Below, in pieces: positions 1 to 6,752 of a stretch of 64,000 nucleotides of DNA. The notes under the pieces were generated by a model. It was not told where the DNA came from. It ran no database searches and worked only from the letters and a program-made list of their open reading frames with translations. A program made the translations under genes and the position numbers. Source of the stretch: Agromyces kandeliae (GTDB lineage Bacteria > Actinomycetota > Actinomycetes > Actinomycetales > Microbacteriaceae); NCBI RefSeq assembly GCF_009674665.1, contig NZ_WKJD01000016.1, forward strand, positions 310,001 to 374,000, in the 5' to 3' direction. Numbering within the stretch: the stretch's first letter is position 1; every line of letters begins with the position of its first letter.

Positions 1-494
1 GATCCGAGCTTGGCGAGCAGCTCGTCGGTGCGGGCCGCGTCGCCCGCGTCGAACATCAGGTTCATGCCGAGGTCGGATCCGCCCGTGCGGTACAGCTGCG
101 CCGCGAGCTGGCCGGCGTTCCGCTCGGCCTCCTCAGCCTCGGCCTTCGCCTCGTCGGCCTGCGCCTGGATCTCGTCGGCGCGCCGCACGGCGTCGTCGTA
201 CTCCTGCTGCGCCACGATGAGCTCGTCCGTCCGGCGCTGCGCCTCGGCGCGCGCCGCCTCGACGTTCGCCTCGAGGTCGGCGATCAGGCCGATGATCTCG
301 TCGACGGCCTGCGCCGCGGCCTGCGTGTTCGCCTTGGCCTTCTGCACCTCCTCCCACGTGGGGTAGTCGGCTGCCGTTGCGGCGATCGGGTTCGCCACCA
401 CCCCGGCGGTCGCCGCGAGCGCGATGACGAGCGAGCCCGCGAGGGCGCGCATGCGCGACCCCCGGGTGACTCGGCGTCCTGCGATTCGCGACAT
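1..494 (-). CDS. Secreted coiled-coil protein, probable NlpC/P60-type peptidoglycan hydrolase (N-terminal part)
   Basis: About 164 residues are visible and the C-terminus lies outside the window. The ATG at 494 has a GGAGGGGG ribosome site just upstream. Residues 1-45 form a signal peptide (Arg-rich start, then an Ala/Val/Leu core). From about residue 46 the chain is rich in Ala, Glu, Gln and Lys, with the heptad-like pattern of a long coiled coil. The tail visible here (LMFDAGDAARTDELLAKLG) matches the N-terminal segment of actinobacterial RipA-like NlpC/P60 hydrolases, which cut peptide bonds in peptidoglycan outside the cell. The catalytic domain itself is not in view, so the enzyme call is inference from the N-terminal architecture. 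Confidence 0.7.
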   Translation of the reverse strand, partial: MSRIAGRRVTRGSRMRALAGSLVIALAATAGVVANPIAATAADYPTWEEVQKAKANTQAAAQAVDEIIGLIADLEANVEAARAEAQRRTDELIVAQQEYDDAVRRADEIQAQADEAKAEAEEAERNAGQLAAQLYRTGGSDLGMNLMFDAGDAARTDELLAKLG

Positions 495-628
495 GTTCCC
501 CCTCCGCGCGGGCCGTGGGGCACGCGCTCGCATGCCTGACCTGCGGGCAGTGGCCTTGCCACACTAGGTTCGGAACGACCGCGGATCGGGCATTTCCGCC
601 GCGCGTGGCGCGTCTTGCCCGCCCCGTT

Positions 629-657
629 TTGGATTCTGGCCGAGGTATGCGTATGCT
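629..657 (+). promoter_or_regulatory. Promoter of the tRNA-Glu/Asp/Phe operon
   Basis: TTGGAT at 629-634 and TATGCT at 652-657 are separated by exactly 17 bp, a good vegetative sigma-factor promoter. The predicted start lies about 30 bp before tRNA-Glu. No further promoter is obvious between the three tRNAs, so they are probably cotranscribed. Confidence 0.7.
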
Positions 658-694
658 TTCTTCTCGGCGGTCGAGCCCCCGGGCACGACCTTCC

Positions 695-767
695 GGCCCC
701 ATCGTTTAGCGGCCTAGGACACCGCCCTTTCACGGCGGCAGCACGGGTTCGAATCCCGTTGGGGTCA
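695..767 (+). tRNA. tRNA-Glu (anticodon UUC)
   Basis: The 73-nt cloverleaf has acceptor strands GGCCCCA and TGGGGTC, an anticodon stem CCGCC/GGCGG and the loop CTTTCAC, giving anticodon TTC. The T-arm contains GGTTCGAATCC. The 3' CCA is not encoded. First gene of a three-tRNA operon. Confidence 0.97.
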
Positions 768-806
768 CCCAGACGATGGGTTTACAATTGAACAGCTTCT
801 TTACGA

Positions 807-880
807 GGCCCTGTGGCGCAGTTGGTTAGCGTGCCGCCCTGTCACGGCGGAGGTCGCGGGTTCAAGTCCCGTCAGGGTCG
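807..880 (+). tRNA. tRNA-Asp (anticodon GUC)
   Basis: The 74-nt cloverleaf has acceptor strands GGCCCTG and CAGGGTC with discriminator G, as usual for tRNA-Asp. The anticodon arm is CCGCC-CTGTCAC-GGCGG, giving GTC. It lies 39 bp after tRNA-Glu. Confidence 0.97.
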
Positions 881-953
881 CTCAGGCGACAGGCCCTTTC
901 CCTTTCGAGAGAAGGGGCTTTCTCCTTATCATCGAGGTGTTTCGACACCCCGA

Positions 954-1026
954 GGCTCTGTAGCTCAGTTGGTAGAGCGTTCGACTGAAAATCGAAAGGT
1001 CACCGGATCGATGCCGGTCGGAGCCA
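954..1026 (+). tRNA. tRNA-Phe (anticodon GAA)
   Basis: The 73-nt cloverleaf has acceptor strands GGCTCTG and CGGAGCC, and the anticodon loop CTGAAAA (anticodon GAA at 987-989). Its 3' half, 983-1029, recurs exactly at 19128-19174, and its last ~24 bases recur again near 20850, so this gene appears to be an integration target. Confidence 0.97.
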
Positions 1027-1029
1027 CAG
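983..1029 (+). repeat. attL-like direct repeat inside tRNA-Phe
   Basis: These 47 bp run from the anticodon stem to three bases past the tRNA 3' end and are identical to 19128-19174. Looser similarity continues through the terminator and about 80 bp further downstream. This is the classic size and position of the attachment core used by tyrosine integrases at tRNA genes. Confidence 0.85.
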
Positions 1030-1032
1030 AAG

Positions 1033-1058
1033 AAAACCCCCGGTCCGCCGGGGGTTTT
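1033..1058 (+). terminator. Terminator of the tRNA operon
   Basis: AAAACCCCCGG pairs perfectly with CCGGGGGTTTT around a 4-nt loop, ending in a short T run. It follows tRNA-Phe by 6 bp. Diverged copies of the same hairpin follow the other tRNA-Phe fragments at about 19181 and 20857. Confidence 0.85.
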
Positions 1059-1437
1059 CGCGTTTCCGGGTAAGGCTGGGGCGGTCGCATTCGTGCCCAC
1101 TGCCCACAACGCATCGCCGCCTCACGTGATCGAGGCGATGAACCACAGACTGGGTTGGATCGGCCCGTCAATCGAACGGTCCCCAGATCGATGCCGATCG
1201 AAGCCAACGCAGAGAACCCCAAGCCTGCCGGGCTCCTCATTCTGGGCGATTGAGAGCGGCCGACCGGCACCGAAACGTGAGCCATCCGACGGGTTCCAGC
1301 GGTACCTCTCGGACCGAGATCGGGTCGTCAGCGAGGATCGTCCCGACCACCGCTGCTCTCATCGTGGTCTCGCGATGCGCGGACGCGATCACTGGCGATT
1401 CCTCCAACCCGCCGCTTCGGGCCGGACTTTCGCCGAC
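1059..1437. other. Gene-free segment between tRNA operon and aldehyde dehydrogenase
   Basis: I see no convincing gene here. The segment holds the duplicated flank of the tRNA terminator, the decayed tRNA-Phe copy at 1168-1240 and the downstream end of the sugar-acid operon. No strong terminator hairpin is visible right after the aldehyde dehydrogenase stop codon. Confidence 0.6.
1168..1240 (+). repeat. Decayed copy of the tRNA-Phe 3' half and terminator
   Basis: The stretch AATCGAACGGTCCCCAGATC followed by GATGCCGATCGAAGCC aligns with the tRNA-Phe anticodon and T arms, with scattered changes, and is followed by a broken version of the terminator. It lies only ~140 bp inside the first attachment copy. 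The best reading is an older attachment remnant from a previous insertion or excision. Confidence 0.65.
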
Positions 1438-2850
1438 TCAGCATCGGATGACCTGCGCCACCGAGACGGCCCTCAACCCATCGACTCCGAACTCCGTTCC
1501 ATAGCCCGACTGCTTCACGCCGCCGAACGGCACTGCGGGGTGCAGCCCGCCATGGGCGTTGATCCATACCGTACCCGCGTCGATCCGGGCGGCGACGGAC
1601 CGCGCGCGCTCGGGGTCGCCCGACCAGACCGATGCGCCGAGACCGGTTTCGAATGCGTTCGCCGACGCCACGGCCTCCTCGATGTCGTGGAACCGGACCA
1701 CGGGCAGCGCCGGCCCGAACTGCTCCTCGTGCACGAGCGGCGCGTCGTCGCCGAGATCGGAGACGATCGTCGCCGGGTAGAAGTTGCCCGGTGCTGTGCG
1801 GTCGGGGTTCCCGCCGGCGGCGACGCGCGCGCCGCCCGACTTCGCCGATTCCACGAGCCGGTCCACGATCTCCCATTGGCGGCGGTTCTGCAGCGGCCCG
1901 AGCAGGCTCGACGGATCGGATGCGGGCCCCATCGGGGTGGTGCGGGCGAGTTCGGCGAGGGCCTCGACGAGGTCGTCGTGCACGGCATCGTGCGCGTACA
2001 CGCGCTTGACGGCGGCGCAGGTCTGGCCGCTGTTCGTGAACGCACCCCAGAACAGGTCGGCGGCGATCGCTCGCGGATCCGCATCCGGCAGCACGATGGC
2101 GGGGTCGTTGCCGCCCAGCTCGAGCGTGAGCCGCGCGAGGTTGGCAGCGGATGCCTCCACGATCCTGCGTCCGGTCGCCGTCGAGCCCGTGAACATCACC
2201 TTCCCGACGCCCGGGTCGGCGACGAGGCGGGCGCCGACCGCACCGTCACCGACTACCGCGTGCAGGACGCCCGGGGGCAGCGCCTCGTTCATGACCGCGC
2301 AGAGCGCGAGCCCGGAGAGCGTCGTGTACTCCGACGGTTTGGCGATCACCGCGTTGCCCATGCGCAGCGCCGGGGCGATCTGCCAGGTCGCGATCATCAT
2401 CGGCCAGTTCCACGGCGTGATCGCCGCGACGACCCCGACGGGTCGGTGGGCGACCGTGGCGAGATCGCCGGGCACGTCGCGAGTGCCGTCCGGCTCGGGA
2501 AGGTCGGCGGTCGCGCGGACCCAATCCACGCTCGCCGCGACCTCGAACCGGGCGTTGGGACCGTCGAGCGGCTTGCCCTGCTCGAGCGCGAGGATCGCAG
2601 CCAGCTCGTCCGCACGCCGCTCGACGGCGTCGGCCGCCGCATGCAGCGTCGCCGCGCGCTCATCCGACGTCGCCGCCGCCCAGCCCTCTTGCGCCCGGCG
2701 TGCCGCCGCGACCGCCGGAGCGACCGCGTCAGGCCCGTGGTCGGGGGCGACGGCGAACACGCGACCGGTCGCAGGATCCGGCACGGGCCGGCCGGTGCCG
2801 GACCGGTCGACCACGTCCTCGAGGAGGGCCGGGAACGTCATCGTGGTCAT
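1438..2850 (-). CDS. NAD(P)-dependent aldehyde dehydrogenase
   Basis: This 470-residue protein has the full aldehyde dehydrogenase fold. Visible motifs are TPWNWP (145-150), the cofactor-pocket KPSEYTT (171-177), FTGSTATG (220-227), LELGGNDP with general base Glu244, and FTNSGQTC with catalytic Cys278. It oxidises an aldehyde to the acid. It is the last gene of the ten-gene operon, and its ATG overlaps the previous stop by four bases (ATGA), which implies translational coupling. The substrate cannot be told from sequence; from context it is an aldehyde released during sugar-acid or glycoside breakdown. Confidence 0.9.
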   Translation of the reverse strand: MTTMTFPALLEDVVDRSGTGRPVPDPATGRVFAVAPDHGPDAVAPAVAAARRAQEGWAAATSDERAATLHAAADAVERRADELAAILALEQGKPLDGPNARFEVAASVDWVRATADLPEPDGTRDVPGDLATVAHRPVGVVAAITPWNWPMMIATWQIAPALRMGNAVIAKPSEYTTLSGLALCAVMNEALPPGVLHAVVGDGAVGARLVADPGVGKVMFTGSTATGRRIVEASAANLARLTLELGGNDPAIVLPDADPRAIAADLFWGAFTNSGQTCAAVKRVYAHDAVHDDLVEALAELARTTPMGPASDPSSLLGPLQNRRQWEIVDRLVESAKSGGARVAAGGNPDRTAPGNFYPATIVSDLGDDAPLVHEEQFGPALPVVRFHDIEEAVASANAFETGLGASVWSGDPERARSVAARIDAGTVWINAHGGLHPAVPFGGVKQSGYGTEFGVDGLRAVSVAQVIRC

Positions 2851-3266
2851 CGTCGCGGCTCCGGGTGCCAGGACTTCGCGATGATCGTCCATCCCGCGTC
2901 GAGTCGCACCAGCTGGAGCTCGTCGACGTACGTCGTGTCGGCATCGGCGTCCTGGACACGGACGATCGCGGTCGTCGGCGTGCCCACCGACGCCAGGAGG
3001 ACGCGTGCGGCGCCCTCGCCCGGCGCGGTGCCCGCGACCGTCGACCGCCGGCCGGAGACCGCCGCGATGAACTCGTCGCGCGTGTGCACGACCAGTCGCC
3101 CGTCGAACGACGCGGTGAGCCGGCACTGCGGGTGCATCACGCGTTGCAGGCGTTCGGGGTCCGCCTGCTCGAATCCGGCCACGTACTCGTCGACGACCTC
3201 GAGGATGCGATGGTGGTCCTCGCCGTGCGGCGCGGACCCCGGCGGCGACCACTTCGCGGTGCTCAT
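2847..3266 (-). CDS. NTF2-like (putative lumazine-binding/SnoaL-type) protein
   Basis: A 139-residue soluble protein of the NTF2-like cone fold. Typical features are the N-terminal helix pattern ending in FEQADPERL, a central strand LTASFDGRLVV, and the last strands TTYVDELQLVRLDAGWTIIAKSWH. Such proteins are small enzymes or binding proteins, and none of the motifs here identifies a reaction. Both ends overlap neighbours by four bases (ATGA), so it is made together with the fusion hydrolase upstream and the aldehyde dehydrogenase downstream. Confidence 0.75.
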   Translation of the reverse strand: MSTAKWSPPGSAPHGEDHHRILEVVDEYVAGFEQADPERLQRVMHPQCRLTASFDGRLVVHTRDEFIAAVSGRRSTVAGTAPGEGAARVLLASVGTPTTAIVRVQDADADTTYVDELQLVRLDAGWTIIAKSWHPEPRR

Positions 3267-4906
3267 CGGAGCTCCCGGGTCGCCCAGTCGACGATCGCGC
3301 GGCCGATGCGGTGCGGGTCGTCCTCCGGGGTCCAGTGGGTGCCCGTGACACCGACCTCGGTGAGCGCCGCGAACCCGGCGATCGTGTCGGCGCGACGCCC
3401 GTTGCAGAGCGCGCCCGGGATGCCGCGGTAGTGCAGCTTGGGCACGGGTGACGACCTCATCCACTCGGCCTGCGCCTCCAGTGCCACGCGCGTCGGGGTG
3501 TCGGCGTTGCCGAGCGGAACCGAGCGCGGCCACTCGAGCGTGGGACGCCGCCCCTCGCCGGGCTCGGCGTACGGGCGCTCGATCTCCGCGAGCTCGGCCT
3601 CGGAGATCGGGCGGATCACCGCCCGCTGGACGTTGTTCAGGAAACGGTTCTCGTCGAGCACGGCGCGCTCCCCCTCCGGGGTGAGCAGGAACTGGAACTC
3701 GGGCAGGATCGGCGCCGGCCAGTCGGTCCATTCGAACGGCGGCAGGATCGCCTCGCCGAACACGATGCCCCGCACGCGCGAGGCGTTGCGCATCGCCCAG
3801 TCGATCGCGAGGTTCGACCCCCAGTCGTGGCCGACGAGCACGATCTCGTCGCCGAGGTCGAGCGCCTCGAGGAGCCCGTCGAGATACCGCGCGTGCTCCG
3901 CGAACGAGTAGCGCCCGGGCCCCGAGTCCGGCAGCTTGTCGGAGTCGCCGGCACCGATCAGGTCGACCGCGACCACCCTGCCGAGCGTGCAGACATGCGG
4001 CATCACGTTCCGCCAGAGGTACGACGACATGATGTCGCCGTGCACGAACACGAACGCGGGCCCCTCGCCCTCGTCGATCACCGCCATCTCGCGGTCGTGC
4101 GACCGCACGCGGCGCTTCGACGCGTAGGGCTCCGCCGAGAGCGGTTCGCGCGCCCCGACGTCGATGTGCTCGGGCTTACCTGGCGTCAGCCAGCGCAGGC
4201 GGTCGTCGAGGCCCTCGGCGGCGAAGGCGGCGGCGATCTCGCGCTCACCCTCGGTGAAGTGCTCCCAGGAGGTGAAGTGGATCGGCACCACGACGTCGGC
4301 TGCGAGGAACCCGGAGAACCGCGCGGCCTGCGCGCCATCCATGGTGATGAGCCGGTCGCCCAGCGCCTCGATCCTGGCGGCGCCCAGATGCAGCACCGCG
4401 ACCCCGATCGGGAAGCGTTGGCCGATCACGTCGAGCGACGCGTCGTAGACGGTGTCGCCGCTCACGTAGAGCGCCTGGTCCTCGTCCGGCGACTCGATGA
4501 CGAACCCGATCACGTCGGCGCCGCTCTCGCCGTGGTCGGCGGGCGTCGCAGTGATCGTAACGGTGCGTCCGCGCACCACGAGCTCGGTGCGCTCCCAGGG
4601 CGCCAGGCCGACGGCCTCGGCTCCGAGGCGCGCCGCGGCCGCGGCCGTGGTGACCGTGGGGCGCCCGGGCAGGAGCGTCCGACCCGTCGCATCGAGGTTG
4701 TCGACGTGCTCGTCGTGGCTGAGCAGCACCACGTCGATGTCGGGCAACTCGTCGACCGTGAGCGCGGGGCCCTCGGTCGACCGGAGGGTGACCGGGCCGA
4801 GCGCGTACTCCGTGGGCGGGTCGAGGACGGGGTCGGTGATGAAGCGGATGCCGCCGAACTCGATGATCACCGTGGCGGTTCCGACGTGCGTGAGCGTCGT
4901 CTGCAT
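3263..4906 (-). CDS. Fusion protein: metallo-beta-lactamase fold + haloalkane-dehalogenase-like alpha/beta hydrolase
   Basis: One uninterrupted 547-residue frame joins two enzymes. Residues 1-250 are a UlaG-like metallo-beta-lactamase fold with LSHDEHVDN (62-70), SGDT (149-152, Asp151) and VPIH (207-210). Residues 255-547 align along their whole length with LinB-type haloalkane dehalogenases: nucleophile Asp361 in HDWGS, Trp362, Glu385 in GEAI and His524 in GTHW. The halide-binding Asn of the HGNP motif is Asp291 (HGDI), so true dehalogenation is doubtful. The ATG at 4906 is 44 bp after the LuxR-type gene. Substrate unknown. A sequencing error joining two genes is possible but would have to remove a stop and preserve both domains. 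Confidence 0.8.
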   Translation of the reverse strand: MQTTLTHVGTATVIIEFGGIRFITDPVLDPPTEYALGPVTLRSTEGPALTVDELPDIDVVLLSHDEHVDNLDATGRTLLPGRPTVTTAAAAARLGAEAVGLAPWERTELVVRGRTVTITATPADHGESGADVIGFVIESPDEDQALYVSGDTVYDASLDVIGQRFPIGVAVLHLGAARIEALGDRLITMDGAQAARFSGFLAADVVVPIHFTSWEHFTEGEREIAAAFAAEGLDDRLRWLTPGKPEHIDVGAREPLSAEPYASKRRVRSHDREMAVIDEGEGPAFVFVHGDIMSSYLWRNVMPHVCTLGRVVAVDLIGAGDSDKLPDSGPGRYSFAEHARYLDGLLEALDLGDEIVLVGHDWGSNLAIDWAMRNASRVRGIVFGEAILPPFEWTDWPAPILPEFQFLLTPEGERAVLDENRFLNNVQRAVIRPISEAELAEIERPYAEPGEGRRPTLEWPRSVPLGNADTPTRVALEAQAEWMRSSPVPKLHYRGIPGALCNGRRADTIAGFAALTEVGVTGTHWTPEDDPHRIGRAIVDWATRELR

Positions 4907-4950
4907 GGGGGTACTTCCTGTCAGGTGGTGATGGGGGTTGAGGGGGCCGG

Positions 4951-5376
4951 TCAGGTGCGCAGCGCGAGGATCGCATCCATCGCGGCGGCGCCGGGGCCCT
5001 GCGGGCGGTACCAGCCGCGCACGAGCGCGCGCGCCGCCGCCTGTGCCCGGCCGAGCCCGAGCTTGCGCCGCAGATGGGCGACGTGCGAGTGGACGGTCCG
5101 CACGCTCAGAGTGAGCGCGCGGGCGATCTCGGCATCGGAGTCGCGCGCGATGAGCTGGGTGAGCACGTCGAGTTCGGCCGGGGTGAGGCCGTTGGGGAGC
5201 TCCGTCGGATGGGCCCGGATCCGCACGCCCGGCAGGCCCTGCGTGCCCGTCGACGGCACGACCTCGACGAACCACCACCCCGATTCCGAACGCCACAGGA
5301 ACGGCAGGCGATCCGTGCCGTGGCGCTCGATGAGCGTGACGATCGCATCGAGGTCGGGGTCGGCGCGGAGGTTCAT
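4951..5376 (-). CDS. Small LuxR-type helix-turn-helix regulator
   Basis: A 141-residue protein whose C-terminal half is a LuxR-type DNA-binding domain (about residues 63-115: LTPAELDVLTQLIARDSDAE, then VRTVHSHVAHLRRKLGL). The N-terminal 60 residues lack a receiver domain with phospho-acceptor motifs and resemble a short sensor or dimerisation segment. It sits inside the catabolic operon, overlapping the upstream dehydrogenase by four bases, so it is made only when the operon is on and may give feedback. A second regulator inside such an operon, besides the divergent GntR gene, is unusual. Confidence 0.8.
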   Translation of the reverse strand: MNLRADPDLDAIVTLIERHGTDRLPFLWRSESGWWFVEVVPSTGTQGLPGVRIRAHPTELPNGLTPAELDVLTQLIARDSDAEIARALTLSVRTVHSHVAHLRRKLGLGRAQAAARALVRGWYRPQGPGAAAMDAILALRT

Positions 5377-6752
5377 CCCACCGGCACCAGTTCGTCGGGC
5401 ACGCCCTGAAACACCATGGGCACCCGGAAGCGGTCGACGGCGAAGGCCCCGACCGACGTGTGCAGGGGCGACGTGCTGGCGGGCCACGGCCCGCCGTGCT
5501 GCATCGACCGGATGACCTGCACGCCCGTCGGCCAGCCGTTCCACACGATGCGGCCGGCGAGTCGGGCGGCCGTCGCGACGAGGCGCCGCGCGAGCGGGCC
5601 ATCCTCCGGCTCCGCGTGGATCGTCGCGGTCAGGGCGCCGTCGACGGACGCCAGCGCGTCCACCGTCTCCTCGTCGTCGGCGACCGTCACGAGCAGCGAC
5701 GCTGGACCGAAGATCTCGTCCGCGAGCGCGGGCGTGGCGCGGAACGTCGCAAGGTCGGTCTGGAGGACTGTGCCGGCACTGCCGGGCTCGCTGACGAGCT
5801 CGGTCACCGCGGCGGCCGTGCCGAGCCGTTCCGCGAAGCGCTCGGCGATCGAGGGGCTGAGCATCGGGCGCGACGCGCGACCCCGGAGCGCGGCGCGGAG
5901 GTCGGGCTCGAGCCCGTGCCCTTCCGGAAGGAAGACCACGCCGGGCTTCGTGCACAACTGGCCCATGCCGAGCAGGAAGGAGTCGATGAACCCGCTCACG
6001 ATCTCATTCCGTCGCGCCCGGAGCGCAGCGCGGGTGATGACGACCGGGTTGATGCTCCCGAGCTCGGCGTAGAAGGGGATCGGATCCGGCCGGGCGGCAG
6101 CGGCATCGAACAGGGCACGGCCGCCCACCTGCGAACCCGTGAACGCCCCGGCGCGGATGGCCGGGTCGACGACCAGGCGCACGCCGGCGTCGAAACCCCG
6201 GACCATCGCGAACGTCCCCTCCGGCGCGCCGGCCTCCGTCAGCGCGTCGCCGATCAGCTCCGCCGTCGTCGCCGAGGTGACCGGATGGCCCGGGTGGGCC
6301 TTGAGCACGATCGGGCATCCGGCCGCGAGCGCCGACGCCGTGTCGGTGCCGGCCACGGAGAAGGCGAACGGGAAGTTCCCCGCGGCGTAGACCGCGACCG
6401 GCCCGATCGGACGGGTCCGTCGACGGAAGCCCTCCTCCAGGAACTCGTCGCCCGCCGCACGCACGCCCTCGGCACCGAGGAAGCGGAGTTGGCGGATCGT
6501 GCGATCCAGCTCGACGTCGAGCCGCTGCTCGGGGAGCCTCGTCTCGATGGACGCGATCCGCCGGAGGTCCGCGCGCGCCTCCTCGATCCGGTCGGCGATG
6601 CGCTCGAGCCAGTCCCGGCGGACCTCCGCGCCCGCGTCGGCGACGGCGGTCGCGGCGAGCGCGGCGCGTCCGGTGGCGGCGGCGAGCTCGTCCGGGCCGG
6701 TGTCCTCGACGCCGAACCTGGGCCGCAGCAGGGGTGCGGTCAGCTCGGTCAT
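5373..6752 (-). CDS. Alpha-ketoglutarate semialdehyde dehydrogenase-type aldehyde dehydrogenase
   Basis: This 459-residue enzyme belongs to the branch of aldehyde dehydrogenases that oxidises 2,5-dioxopentanoate to 2-oxoglutarate. The hallmarks are YAAGNFPFAFSVAGTDTASA (122-141), KAHPGHP, FTGSQVGGR, AELGSINPVV with Glu230, and GQLCTKPG with catalytic Cys267. The family closes non-phosphorylative pathways for pentonates and aldarates. Together with the enolase-superfamily dehydratase two genes upstream this suggests a sugar acid is dehydrated and fed into the citric acid cycle. The ATG overlaps the upstream stop by four bases. A related semialdehyde substrate is possible. Confidence 0.85.
   Translation of the reverse strand: MTELTAPLLRPRFGVEDTGPDELAAATGRAALAATAVADAGAEVRRDWLERIADRIEEARADLRRIASIETRLPEQRLDVELDRTIRQLRFLGAEGVRAAGDEFLEEGFRRRTRPIGPVAVYAAGNFPFAFSVAGTDTASALAAGCPIVLKAHPGHPVTSATTAELIGDALTEAGAPEGTFAMVRGFDAGVRLVVDPAIRAGAFTGSQVGGRALFDAAAARPDPIPFYAELGSINPVVITRAALRARRNEIVSGFIDSFLLGMGQLCTKPGVVFLPEGHGLEPDLRAALRGRASRPMLSPSIAERFAERLGTAAAVTELVSEPGSAGTVLQTDLATFRATPALADEIFGPASLLVTVADDEETVDALASVDGALTATIHAEPEDGPLARRLVATAARLAGRIVWNGWPTGVQVIRSMQHGGPWPASTSPLHTSVGAFAVDRFRVPMVFQGVPDELVPVG

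Noticed and set aside
1093-3348. 750-codon plus-strand open frame opposite the aldehyde dehydrogenase
   Set aside because: Its amino-acid content is typical of GC-rich antisense frames, and the minus strand holds the motif-bearing enzyme.
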